DNA from: Curvibacter gracilis ATCC BAA-807
Lineage (GTDB): Bacteria; Pseudomonadota; Gammaproteobacteria; Burkholderiales; Burkholderiaceae_C
Length of the DNA: 64,000 nt
Direction: 5' to 3'
Assembly (NCBI RefSeq): GCF_000518645.1
Contig: NZ_JADZ01000010.1
Location: 62,001 to 126,000 of the forward strand
Positions within the stretch are counted from its first letter, which is position 1, and each line of letters begins with the position of its first letter. This document shows positions 41,278-50,032 of this stretch, in pieces. The translations under genes were made by a program, and so were the position numbers. The notes below the pieces were generated by a model. It worked only from the letters and a program-made list of their open reading frames with translations. It had not been told where the DNA came from and ran no database searches.

Positions 41278-41349
41278 GGGCAGGGCGCGAGCCGATGCGC
41301 ACGCAGGTTCTGATGAGCCGCCTGCAGACAGGGGCCTGGGCGGATGGTT

Positions 41350-41946
41350 TCAAGACCCCTGAACATGGACGATGCGCACACGACGGTTTTCAGCGGCCAT
41401 GGGGTCTGCCGGGTTGACGGGGTGGCTGCTGCCCTTGCCAACCGCCCGCAAGCGCACCGATTGCACGGTCTGGCGCACGAGAAATTCCCTCACTGCCTCG
41501 GCGCGGGCTTGGCTCAGTTGCAGGTTGTAGGTTTCGCGGCCCTTGCCGTCGGAGTGCCCCTCGATCACAAAGCTGGCATTGCTCAGTTCTGGCGAAAGCA
41601 GGGCCATCGCCAGATTTCTCAAGGCGTCCTGGCTCTCGGGGCGGATCTGCGCCGAATTGAAATCAAACTGGATCTGCAGCGACAAGGCAGGTTCTGCCAC
41701 AACCTCGACACTCAGGTTTCTGAGGCTGCGGGTGCGGCCCTGGGCTGTGCTGGGAATCAGCTTGAGCTGCTCGATCATCTGATCTGTGCTGGGCAAGGCT
41801 GTGGCACTTTCAAAGGCCGCCTGGGCCTCGGCGTCCAGGTTTGCCAGCAAGGCCAGCACCGCCAGCACGGCCTGCATTGCCCCGGAACGCAGGCGCGTGG
41901 GTGGGTTGACCGGGGGCCTGGTGTGCTGCGACGACAACATGTTCAT
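41350..41946 (-). CDS. OmpA-family envelope protein
   Basis: 198 residues: a signal region (MQAVLAVLALLANLDAEAQA) and a C-terminal OmpA peptidoglycan-binding domain (about 85-195) with FDFNSAQIRPESQDALRNLA, then FVIEGHSDGKGRETYNLQLSQARAEAVREFL. It is the first gene of the minus-strand operon, 72 bases before the CHASE2 gene. It probably anchors the system to the cell wall. Start ATG 41946 or the internal ATG 41940. Confidence 0.85.
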   Translation of the reverse strand: MNMLSSQHTRPPVNPPTRLRSGAMQAVLAVLALLANLDAEAQAAFESATALPSTDQMIEQLKLIPSTAQGRTRSLRNLSVEVVAEPALSLQIQFDFNSAQIRPESQDALRNLAMALLSPELSNASFVIEGHSDGKGRETYNLQLSQARAEAVREFLVRQTVQSVRLRAVGKGSSHPVNPADPMAAENRRVRIVHVQGS

Positions 41947-42441
41947 TGGGTAGATCGGTGAATCGAGTGGGTTTGGCTGTCGTGGCGTGCGTTGCTCTTC
42001 TCACCGGCCAGGGTCAACAGGTTGAAGAAGTTTGTGTTCAAGGGCGTCTGTCATGGTCTCGAATCGCCATCGGATCGCGTCGTTGACGTTGAACGCCTCG
42101 CGTTGAATCTCACGACGGCTGCCTTCAGTGAGGGCGCCAACACCTGCCACCGGCTTTTCATCATGGCCATCGGTGCATCGATCTCGTCCACTGCGCAGCC
42201 AATAGGCACTTCGCGGTCGGGCGGAAAGCACACACCGCCAACGCCGTGGACTTTGCCAAACGCATATTCATCCAGGGTAGCCTCAGTTGCTCAAATCAGG
42301 CTGTTGATTCCGAGAACCTTATCTCGGCCGGTGTTCGGCGTCATCGCATATTCATGTCATGCGCGAAGGCAAATTTCGTCACTACATTGGCCAGTGCAGA
42401 AAACCTGCATGAGAAGTCGTATACGTCAGAAAAGGTGTTTT
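41947..42441. other. Divergent intergenic region
   Basis: About 495 bases between the divergent OmpA-like gene and a lipoprotein gene; both promoters must be here. Minus-strand frames at 42001-42231 contain protein-like pieces (EAFNVNDAIRWRFETMTDAL in one frame; AMMKSRWQVLAPSLKAAVVR in another), perhaps a frameshifted small gene, but this is too weak to call. No clear operator seen. Confidence 0.35.
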
Positions 42442-44625
42442 ATGAAGACGAGGGATGAAGAGTTGAAGGGGGCTGGCCCCCTGCATGGGACCGCATTTGG
42501 TGGGAGATTGCCGCGCCTGGGCTTGCTGGCTTCAGCGACTGTGCTTGCTGCGGTGCTTTCGGCCTGCGGTGGCGGTTCCACTGCGTCGGTGGATCCGCTT
42601 GCGCCGGCAGAACAGTCCGATCTCGCCAAAGCACCCGATCTCTACGGTATCGATTCGTCCGGTGTCGGTGGCGATGGTGGTGGTGACGGTGGCGCTGCCG
42701 GGGGGGCTGGAGACGGCGCGCCATTGGGTCGCGCGACCGTGACTCTCACGGATTCCCAAGGCAATACGGTGAGCGGCACAACCGATGCGAATGGCAAGTT
42801 CCTCTTGAAGTACAAGACCTCCGTCTTCAAGCCGCCGATGGTTCTGCGGGTGGTGGACGCTGGCGGTAATGTGCTTGCCAGTGCGACCGATGAAAGTGCC
42901 GCCACAGGCAAGGTGCATCGCATCAGCGTCAACCCCCTCACCGACAAGATCACCTCGGACATCTTGCAAGGCGCCGTGACGGGCACCGATAAAGCCTACG
43001 ATGGCTCCAAGCTGGATGCGAGCAAACTGGCGTCGGCCAAAGCAAACTTGCTGGCTTCGGTCAGTACCGCGCTGCAGACCGCTGGCTTTGGCGACACCAG
43101 CAAGTTTGATGCGGTGAAGTCAGTCTATGCCTACGATGGCAACGGTGTCGATGCCGTGATCGAGTCCATCAGCCACACACGCGATCCGGGCACCGGCGTG
43201 ACCCAATTGCGGGCCAAACTGACTGGGATTCAAAACAATGCCGACGGGACCGTGGTCTCCAATTTGATCACGGCCGCCACACCGCTGCCCAGCAGTGCCG
43301 TGGCGTTACCGAGCAACCCGGCGCTGACCTATTCCAAGCTCAATGCTTGGGTCGTTGAGCTGAACCGCTGCCTGGCGTTGGCACCCGCTGCGCGAGCCGC
43401 CGATGCCAATTGCATCAACAACACGGGCGAGCGCCTAGTGTCCAACAGCTTCAAGAACAGCAGTATGGATTTGGCGGCGAGCTACAGCAACCTCTTCAGC
43501 AACACCGACCGCTCTGCCGTGCAGGGCAGTACAGCTTCCAATCCCGTGGTGCTGTTCACTGCGCGTTCCAGCGGAAGTAACGTTGACGATATCGCGGTGG
43601 TGGAACTGACGATCAATCAGCCTGGAACAGGCCCGTTGGCGGGCAGTTCGACTACCCCAATCTCTTACACGAGTACTTTCGTGTTCCGGCGCGACGACAA
43701 CTTGACGCGCGCGGTGGCCGGGAACTGGATCCTGAAGGGCAACCAGCGCAATTTCAACTGGAGTATCGAGCCCGAATATTTCCGATCGACGCAAGCGAAC
43801 CCTGCCCGACAGGCCAACGTCAATGATGGGAAGAACTACCCCTCCTTTGCAACGGCAGGTTTGCGCCTCAACTTTTCGGGGGCCTCCTTCGACCCTGCTA
43901 CTGCTACTTTCAAAGCATCGGGCGTTTACGCTGTTCGTTTGACGGGGCCAGGCTTGCCCAGCGGCGGTGTCGTGTGGGCGCCCATCGACACGACGGGCAC
44001 TTCGGTTTTGCGTATTCTCAATAAGACTGGCACCATTCCCTCGCCCGGCACTTTGACGACTGTCCCGCAGCGTGATTTTCGGATGGGGGGGGTAACCCTG
44101 GGGGGTGAGCCGCTCGCCGTCTGGAATGGCAACCTTGTCTATCGAGCTGATAGCCCTTCAGGGACTGATTTCAGCAAGATCCAGATGGCTGCGCAGTACC
44201 AAGCCGAAATCTATGTGAATGGCTCCAGCACGCCGATCATAGAAACCGCACGCCTCACAGCCCCTATACAGGCGCCTTCGTTGGTAACTTCAACGCCGAT
44301 GCACGACATGTCGGGCAATCTGGCTGCCGTAGCGCCGCCGCGGGCTGCCAGCTCCACCGTGACCACGCAATGGGTGCGGGTGGCAGGTGCGCCGACCATT
44401 GATTCGGCAAGCACCTACTATATGTACAACTCGATCAATAAATTGATTGTTGCTTCTGCGAATGTGTCTGATGCCTTGTCGGTCAAACCGACATCGACCA
44501 GTGTGACCATCAGCAACGGAGCGGCAGGCTTCCCTGCCGCCACGACCGCAGATTATCTCGAGTTGGACATCTACGGCCGTTTGGCTCGCGCATATTACGC
44601 CCAAGGGTATGTCTATTCGCCATGA
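42442..44625 (+). CDS. Large lipoprotein of unknown function
   Basis: A 727-residue protein. ATG 42442 is followed by RLGLLASATVLAAVLSACGGG, a lipoprotein signal with lipobox LSAC (Cys39). A Gly-rich linker and a small carboxypeptidase-regulatory-like or Ig-like domain follow (RATVTLTDSQGNTVSGTTDANGKF, about 97-120). The remainder is beta-rich without a family I recognise (segments such as NWILKGNQRNFNWSIEPEYF). It is probably displayed on the outer membrane. It is divergent from the OmpA/CHASE2/caspase operon, so joint regulation is possible. Confidence 0.75.
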   Translation: MKTRDEELKGAGPLHGTAFGGRLPRLGLLASATVLAAVLSACGGGSTASVDPLAPAEQSDLAKAPDLYGIDSSGVGGDGGGDGGAAGGAGDGAPLGRATVTLTDSQGNTVSGTTDANGKFLLKYKTSVFKPPMVLRVVDAGGNVLASATDESAATGKVHRISVNPLTDKITSDILQGAVTGTDKAYDGSKLDASKLASAKANLLASVSTALQTAGFGDTSKFDAVKSVYAYDGNGVDAVIESISHTRDPGTGVTQLRAKLTGIQNNADGTVVSNLITAATPLPSSAVALPSNPALTYSKLNAWVVELNRCLALAPAARAADANCINNTGERLVSNSFKNSSMDLAASYSNLFSNTDRSAVQGSTASNPVVLFTARSSGSNVDDIAVVELTINQPGTGPLAGSSTTPISYTSTFVFRRDDNLTRAVAGNWILKGNQRNFNWSIEPEYFRSTQANPARQANVNDGKNYPSFATAGLRLNFSGASFDPATATFKASGVYAVRLTGPGLPSGGVVWAPIDTTGTSVLRILNKTGTIPSPGTLTTVPQRDFRMGGVTLGGEPLAVWNGNLVYRADSPSGTDFSKIQMAAQYQAEIYVNGSSTPIIETARLTAPIQAPSLVTSTPMHDMSGNLAAVAPPRAASSTVTTQWVRVAGAPTIDSASTYYMYNSINKLIVASANVSDALSVKPTSTSVTISNGAAGFPAATTADYLELDIYGRLARAYYAQGYVYSP

Positions 44626-44803
44626 GTGAGGTCAGGTGAGGCGGCCGCCCTGCGGGGCGTGGTCAGCGGATCACGGCCAGCAGAGGTAGCTGCCCCACTC
44701 AACTTTGCATCCGCAGTAAGGCGGATGCATTTAGCCGTCTTCCAAAATGACTCTCAACACCAATGAATACAAGCCCCATTCGGGTACTTTGAAGGCGTTA
44801 TTC

Positions 44804-45310
44804 ATGACCCGACCACTGATGCTCAGTTTCATGCTGGCTTTGGTTCTGACAGCTTGCACCACAAACCCGCCGGAGAACCAGGTCAAGCTTGAAGGCACCC
44901 CGGCTCAAAGCAAACTGCAGTTTGTCGATCTGCAACAGTTTGACAGCGACTTGGCCCATAGCCTCTCGAAAGAGATGCCAACGGTCGAAATCGATTTCTA
45001 CGGTAAGGTCACTCCTAACAATCTCCCGGAAAGACTCCGTCCCTGGATGGCCTCGTTGGAGGCCAATGGCGGGACCGTCAGGTTGGCCAGCACCGAGTCC
45101 ACCGTCACGACACGAAGCCCCTTGCTTTTGATCGGCGTACTGAGCTCGCTTTGGTCGGCGGCCAAGATGGGAGCAGACATCAAAAGCAAGCTGGATTACA
45201 AGAAGACCAAGGGCTACAACGCGACCATCTACATCAAGACGGCACCGGATGGTGAAGTCGTGGTTGAAAAAGTGCTGCTGACACAGCAGCCGCCTGTCAA
45301 AGTACCTTAG
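44804..45310 (+). CDS. Small lipoprotein
   Basis: A 168-residue protein from ATG 44804 with a lipoprotein signal (LMLSFMLALVLTAC, Cys19). An in-frame ATG at 44747 would add 19 polar residues before the signal and is less likely. The mature part has QQFDSDLAHSLSKEMPTVEIDFYGKVTPNNLPERLRPW, then a hydrophobic stretch SPLLLIGVLSSLW near residue 110. I do not recognise the family. It follows the large lipoprotein gene by about 180 bases on the same strand. Confidence 0.65.
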   Translation: MTRPLMLSFMLALVLTACTTNPPENQVKLEGTPAQSKLQFVDLQQFDSDLAHSLSKEMPTVEIDFYGKVTPNNLPERLRPWMASLEANGGTVRLASTESTVTTRSPLLLIGVLSSLWSAAKMGADIKSKLDYKKTKGYNATIYIKTAPDGEVVVEKVLLTQQPPVKVP

Positions 45311-45725
45311 CCTTGCCCGACCGTCACCCGGCGAACAGTCTGGGCCCGTGGCGACCTGGTGGGCTTTTCGCCTCACACCGATTCATCGGCACTTTGATAC
45401 GGGTCAGGCAGGTTCTCCAGCCCAGGGGGTACCCCTCTGCGCATGAGCCTTTGATGAATGCTGCGCGTCAAGCCTTGTGCCGTGTTCATATTTTTGGGCA
45501 AGGTAGAGCGTGTCAGCGCGGGCATGCATCGCTGACCGGCAAGCGCCGAACTCAACAAAGGTTCCGCCTTGGCGTCTTCGGTCTCCTATTCCGTCGTCGG
45601 GTAAGCAACTCAAGGCCGCGAGGATGGGTCCGGTGCCTGCACGCGCCTTCTTGTAGGGATTTCAGCACCATCTTGTGACGCAGAGTCCTACAAAGCCCGA
45701 TCTCTGCGCACGCTTCTGGTGAAAA
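45311..45725. other. Intergenic region upstream of the ABC importer operon
   Basis: About 415 bases; no gene I can support on either strand. It ends at the two TTGTGTRCAA operators that precede the importer operon. Confidence 0.4.
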
Positions 45726-45758
45726 TTGTGTGCAATCTCAAAAAAAGATTGTGTACAA
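45726..45758 (+). promoter_or_regulatory. Tandem GntR-type operators
   Basis: TTGTGTGCAA (45726-45735) and TTGTGTACAA (45749-45758) are near-palindromic 10-mers 23 bases apart, on almost the same helix face. They fit the TTGTNNACAA-type sites of GntR/FadR-family regulators. They sit just before the first importer gene, and the operon encodes a GntR-family regulator at 50032, so autoregulation is the simplest reading. Confidence 0.55.
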
Positions 45759-45788
45759 AGCTGGCACGGACTGTGCTCCATGTGGGGC

Positions 45789-46823
45789 ATGGACGCATCA
45801 AAGACCTCTTCCGGCCCGGTGGCCTCGCGGGCTGCCGGCATTGAACTGATTGCGCTGAGCAAGCGCTACGACGGCGGCAGTGTGGCGGTGAATGCCATCG
45901 ATCTGCGCATTGCCGAGGGCAGCTACTGTTGTCTGCTGGGCCCTTCGGGCTGTGGCAAGAGCACCACCTTGCGCATGATTGCGGGCCACGAGTCGGTGAG
46001 CAGCGGCGACATCCTGATGGGCTCGCGCAACATCACCGATTTGCCGGCAGCGGCCCGGGGCACGGCCATGATGTTCCAGAGCTTTGCGCTGTTCCCCCAC
46101 CTGACGGCACTAGACAACGTGGCCTTCAGCCTGAAGATGAAGGGCGTGGCCCGGGCCGAGCGGCAGCAGCAGGCCCAGGCCCTGCTGGAGCGCGTGGCCA
46201 TGGGCCACCTGGCCCAGCGTCTGCCGGGCGAGCTGTCGGGCGGCCAGCAGCAGCGCGTGGCGTTGGCGCGGGCACTGATGAACCACCCCAAGGTCTTGTT
46301 GCTCGACGAGCCGCTTTCTGCGCTCGACCCCTTTTTGCGCATCCAGATGCGGGCCGAGCTGCGCCGCTGGCAGCAGGAGCTGGGCCTGACCTTCATCCAC
46401 GTCACCCACTCGCAGGAAGAGGCCATGGCCCTGGCCGACACCATGGTGGTGATGAACCATGGCGTGATTGAGCAAGTGGGCTCGCCGCACCAGATCTACA
46501 ACCGCCCGGTCAACGAGTTTGTGGCGCGCTTCATGGGCGGGCACAACGTGCTGCGCCTGCCGCAGGGCTTGATGGCGGTGCGCAACGACCACCTGCAACT
46601 GGGCAGCCCGGCCGAGGCCTGCCCCAGCCTGGGGGGCACGGTGACCGACGTCGAATACCAGGGCACCCATGTGCTGCTCGGGGTGGAGGCGGTCGATCAG
46701 CAGGGCGCCACCGGTGTCACCGTGATGGTGCCCGAGGCCCGTTTTGCCGAGCACCCCGTGCAGTTGGGCCAGGCCGTGAGCCTGTGGTGGCAGCCCCAGC
46801 AGGCCCATGCCCTGGCGGCCTGA
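45789..46823 (+). CDS. ABC importer ATPase, PotA-like
   Basis: A 344-residue ATPase with Walker A GPSGCGKSTTL, a Q-loop near MMFQSFALFPHLT, signature LSGGQQQRVALARAL, Walker B VLLLDEPLSALD, switch His in HVTHSQEEAMALAD, and a C-terminal TOBE-like domain. This is the spermidine/putrescine (PotA) and Fe3+ class. The start may be ATG 45789 or 45780; earlier codons overlap the operator. It is the first gene of potABCD-like order: ATPase, binding protein, two permeases, then a GntR regulator and a racemase-family gene. Confidence 0.9.
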   Translation: MDASKTSSGPVASRAAGIELIALSKRYDGGSVAVNAIDLRIAEGSYCCLLGPSGCGKSTTLRMIAGHESVSSGDILMGSRNITDLPAAARGTAMMFQSFALFPHLTALDNVAFSLKMKGVARAERQQQAQALLERVAMGHLAQRLPGELSGGQQQRVALARALMNHPKVLLLDEPLSALDPFLRIQMRAELRRWQQELGLTFIHVTHSQEEAMALADTMVVMNHGVIEQVGSPHQIYNRPVNEFVARFMGGHNVLRLPQGLMAVRNDHLQLGSPAEACPSLGGTVTDVEYQGTHVLLGVEAVDQQGATGVTVMVPEARFAEHPVQLGQAVSLWWQPQQAHALAA

Positions 46824-46904
46824 GCCTGGCCCATGCGATTTCTGTCGTCCCCGCGTTAGCCGTTTTCTTTCACTTGTTTCCACTCAACTTCTGGAGCTTT
46901 GACC

Positions 46905-48206
46905 ATGTCTGATTCCCAGTCCTCCCCCAAGGCAGATGTGCCCAAGACCGATCTGTCCGAGACCGCTGTGCAACGCCGATCCCTGCTCAAGGGCACGGCG
47001 GGCATCCTGGCCGCGGGCGTGTTCCCGGCCGTGCATGCCCAGGACAAGCCTGTGCTGCGCTACCTGGGCACGGCGGTCAACCAGGACAAGGCGATTGCCG
47101 AGAAGTTCAAGGCCGACACCGGCATCACCCTGCAGTACGTGGCCGTGACCACCGACGACGTGACCAAGCGCGCCGTCACCGCGCCCAACAGCTTTGATCT
47201 GATCGACACCGAGTACTTCTCGCTCAAGAAGATCGTGCCCACCGGCAACCTCAAGGGCATCAGCACCAAGCGTGTGAAGAACGCCGACAAGATCACCTCG
47301 CTGTTCACCACCGGCACCGTGGCCGGCAAGCTTGTGGGTGACCAGGGCACCGCGCCCAAGAAGGTGATCTTTCTGGAAGGCGAGAAGAGCAAGGTGTTTG
47401 CCAAGGCGCCCACCGAGTGGATGTCGCTGATCCCCACCACCTACAACGCCGACACGCTGGGCATCCGCCCCGACTTGATCAAGCGCCCGATCAGCTCGTG
47501 GGCCGAGCTGCTGAACCCCGAGTTCAAGGGCAAGGCGGCCATCCTCAACATCCCCTCCATCGGCATCATGGACGCGGCCATGGTGGTCGAGGCCAAGGGC
47601 ATCCACAAGTACGCCGACAAGGGCAACATGACCAAGGCCGAGATCGACCTCACGATCAAGACCCTGATCGAGGCCAAGAAGGCCGGCCAGTTCCGTGCCT
47701 TGTGGAAGGATTTCAACGAGTCGGTCAACCTGATGGCCTCGGGCGAGGTGGTGATCCAGTCGATGTGGTCGCCCGCCGTGACGGCCGTGCGCGGCAAGGG
47801 CATCGACTGCGTGTTCCAGCCGCTCAAGGAGGGCTACCGCGCCTGGGCCTCGGGCTTTGGCCTGCCGGCCACGTTGTCAGGGGCCAAGCTCGATGCCGCC
47901 TACGAGTTCATCAATTGGTTCCTCGACGGCTGGGCCGGTGCCTACCTGAACCGCCAGGGCTACTACAGCGCGGTGCTCGAGACCGCCAAGGCCAAGATGG
48001 AAGCCTACGAGTGGGCCTACTGGATGGAAGGCAAGGCTGCCGCCCAGGACATCAAGAACCCCCATGGCGAGGTGATCGCCAAGGCGGGTAGCGTGCGCGA
48101 TGGCGGCAGCTACGAGCAGCGCATGGGCGGCATCGCCTGCTGGAACGCGGTCATGGACGAGAACGAGTACATGGTTCGCAAGTGGAACGAGTTTGTCGCG
48201 GCCTGA
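46905..48206 (+). CDS. PotD-like extracellular solute-binding protein
   Basis: 433 residues with a Tat-type signal (QRRSLLKGTAGILAAGVFPAVHA) and a bacterial extracellular binding domain: RYLGTAVNQDKAIAEKFKADTGITLQYV, then TEWMSLIPTTYNADTLG and SSWAELLNPEFKGKAAILN. The latter is the usual phrase of spermidine/putrescine-type receptors. Start ATG 46905 behind CTGGAG. The ligand is not evident; polyamine-type receptors of soil bacteria also take up amino-acid derivatives or opines, which would fit the adjacent racemase-family gene. Confidence 0.88.
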   Translation: MSDSQSSPKADVPKTDLSETAVQRRSLLKGTAGILAAGVFPAVHAQDKPVLRYLGTAVNQDKAIAEKFKADTGITLQYVAVTTDDVTKRAVTAPNSFDLIDTEYFSLKKIVPTGNLKGISTKRVKNADKITSLFTTGTVAGKLVGDQGTAPKKVIFLEGEKSKVFAKAPTEWMSLIPTTYNADTLGIRPDLIKRPISSWAELLNPEFKGKAAILNIPSIGIMDAAMVVEAKGIHKYADKGNMTKAEIDLTIKTLIEAKKAGQFRALWKDFNESVNLMASGEVVIQSMWSPAVTAVRGKGIDCVFQPLKEGYRAWASGFGLPATLSGAKLDAAYEFINWFLDGWAGAYLNRQGYYSAVLETAKAKMEAYEWAYWMEGKAAAQDIKNPHGEVIAKAGSVRDGGSYEQRMGGIACWNAVMDENEYMVRKWNEFVAA

Positions 48207-48210
48207 CCCG

Positions 48211-49131
48211 ATGAGCACGGTTGTAGCCCCCACCCAGGCGCCGGCCGGCGCCGTGGCGCGCGGGCTGCCTGCCTGGTGGCAGGCGGCTCCGTTCAGCACG
48301 GTGTTCGCGCTGTTCTTTGTGCTGCCGCTGCTGCTGGTGTTGATGGTCAGCTTCTGGCACTTCAACGAGTACGAGCTGATCCCCGGCTTCACGCTGCACA
48401 ACTACGCGGCCATCTTCGAGGGCTGCAGCCAGCGCACCGACCAGGGCGACCTGTGCGTCACCCTGAGCACCTACCTCTCCACGCTCAAGTTCTGCGTGCT
48501 GGTCTGGGGCATCACCTTGCTGCTGGGTTTTGCGGTGGCGTATTTCCTGGCCTTCCACGTGCCTTCGGCGGGCGTGCAGACCGGTCTGTTCGTGCTGTGC
48601 ACGGTGCCGTTCTGGACCTCGAACGTGATCCGCATGATCTCGTGGGTGCCGCTGCTGGGCCGCAACGGCCTGGTCAACCAGACCCTGCAGGGCCTGGGCC
48701 TGACCCAGGGCCCGTTGGACTGGCTGCTTTACTCTGATTTTTCGGTGGTGCTGGCCTTTGTGCACCTGTACACGCTGTTCATGATCGTGCCCATCTTCAA
48801 CAGCATGATGCGCATCGACAGCAGCCTGCTGGAGGCCGCCAGCGATGCCGGCGCCTCGGCCTGGCAGACGCTGTGGCATGTGATCGTGCCCTTGTCGCGC
48901 ACGGGGGTGCTGATCGGGTCGATCTTTGTGATCACCATCGTCATGGGCGACTTTGTCACCATCGGCGTGATGGGCGGGCAGCAGATCGCCTCGGTGGGCA
49001 AGATCATCCAGGTCCAGACCTCGTACCTTCAGTTTCCCCTGGCGGCGGCCAACGCCGTGATTTTGCTGGCGGTGGTGTTGATGATCATCTGGGGCCTGAC
49101 GCGCCTGGTCGACATCCGCCGCGAGCTGTGA
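48211..49131 (+). CDS. ABC importer permease, PotB-like
   Basis: A 306-residue inner-membrane permease with six predicted helices and the cytoplasmic EAA loop LLEAASDAGASAWQTLWHVIVPLSRTG near residues 209-235. This is the contact site for the ATPase. It begins 4 bases after the binding-protein gene and is followed 10 bases later by the second permease gene. Confidence 0.9.
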   Translation: MSTVVAPTQAPAGAVARGLPAWWQAAPFSTVFALFFVLPLLLVLMVSFWHFNEYELIPGFTLHNYAAIFEGCSQRTDQGDLCVTLSTYLSTLKFCVLVWGITLLLGFAVAYFLAFHVPSAGVQTGLFVLCTVPFWTSNVIRMISWVPLLGRNGLVNQTLQGLGLTQGPLDWLLYSDFSVVLAFVHLYTLFMIVPIFNSMMRIDSSLLEAASDAGASAWQTLWHVIVPLSRTGVLIGSIFVITIVMGDFVTIGVMGGQQIASVGKIIQVQTSYLQFPLAAANAVILLAVVLMIIWGLTRLVDIRREL

Positions 49132-49141
49132 GAGGCCCCCC

Positions 49142-50032
49142 ATGCCCCGTTCCATGACCCGTCAACGCGCCCCCGGCTTCTGGCCGCTGGCGCTGGTGTT
49201 TGCCCTTTTTGTGGCCTTTTTGTACGGGCCCATGCTCACCATCGTGGTGTTGAGCTTCCAGGGCCCCGAAGGCGGCCTGACCTTTCCGCTGCGCGGGGTC
49301 TCGCTGCACTGGTTTGCGCAACTGGCCCAGGGCCTGGGCACCGTGGACATCGGCGCGGCCTTCATGCGCTCGCTCGGGCTGGGGGCCATGGTGATGGTCT
49401 TGACCGTGCTGCTGTCGGTGTTGGCCGGCCTGGCCTTTCGCAAGCGGCTGCGCGGTGGGCAGGTGCTGTTCTTTGTCACCGTGGCCAGCCTGATCATGCC
49501 CTCCATCGTGGTGTCGCTGGGCATCGGGCTGCAGTTCCGCCTGCTCGATGATGGCCTCAAGGCCTTGCTGGCCTGGTGCGGTGCCGACGCGCTGCTCGAG
49601 GGCTACGGCAGCTCGCTGGGCCTCATGACCTCTGCGCTGGGCGCCCACCTCACCTGGACGCTGCCCTTCGGCCTGCTGATCATGTTTGCGGTGTTCAACC
49701 GCTTCAACCCGGCTTACGAAGAGGCCGCCCGTGACCTGGGCGCCACCCCGTGGCAGACCTTCCGCCATGTGGTGCTGCCCCTGATCGGCCCCTCGGTGGT
49801 GGGCGTGGGCATGTTCGGCTTCACGCTGAGCTGGGACGAGATCGCCCGCACCTCGCAGGCCATCGGCGACGTGAACACCTTGCCACTGGAGCTGCAGGGC
49901 CTGACCGCCACCGTCACCACCCCGGCCATCTACGCCCTGGGCACCGTCACCACCGTGGTGTCGTTTGCCGTGATGGGCCTGGCCGTGGCCGCCGCAGCCT
50001 GGATGAAGCGGCGCCGCCGCAAGGAGGTCTGA
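49142..50032 (+). CDS. ABC importer permease, PotC-like
   Basis: A 296-residue permease with six helices and the EAA motif YEEAARDLGATPWQTFRHVVLPLIGP near residues 193-218. It forms the transmembrane pore with the PotB-like protein. The stop overlaps the ATG of the GntR regulator (TGATG), so translation is coupled. The C-terminus is basic (KRRRRKEV). Confidence 0.9.
   Translation: MPRSMTRQRAPGFWPLALVFALFVAFLYGPMLTIVVLSFQGPEGGLTFPLRGVSLHWFAQLAQGLGTVDIGAAFMRSLGLGAMVMVLTVLLSVLAGLAFRKRLRGGQVLFFVTVASLIMPSIVVSLGIGLQFRLLDDGLKALLAWCGADALLEGYGSSLGLMTSALGAHLTWTLPFGLLIMFAVFNRFNPAYEEAARDLGATPWQTFRHVVLPLIGPSVVGVGMFGFTLSWDEIARTSQAIGDVNTLPLELQGLTATVTTPAIYALGTVTTVVSFAVMGLAVAAAAWMKRRRRKEV

Noticed and set aside
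42001-42231. Small minus-strand gene upstream of the OmpA-like gene
   Set aside because: Protein-like pieces occur in two different frames, so it would need a frameshift; GC-rich DNA gives such pieces by chance.
44747-44803. Longer N-terminus for the small lipoprotein
   Set aside because: It would place 19 polar residues before the lipoprotein signal; ATG 44804 gives a normal signal peptide.
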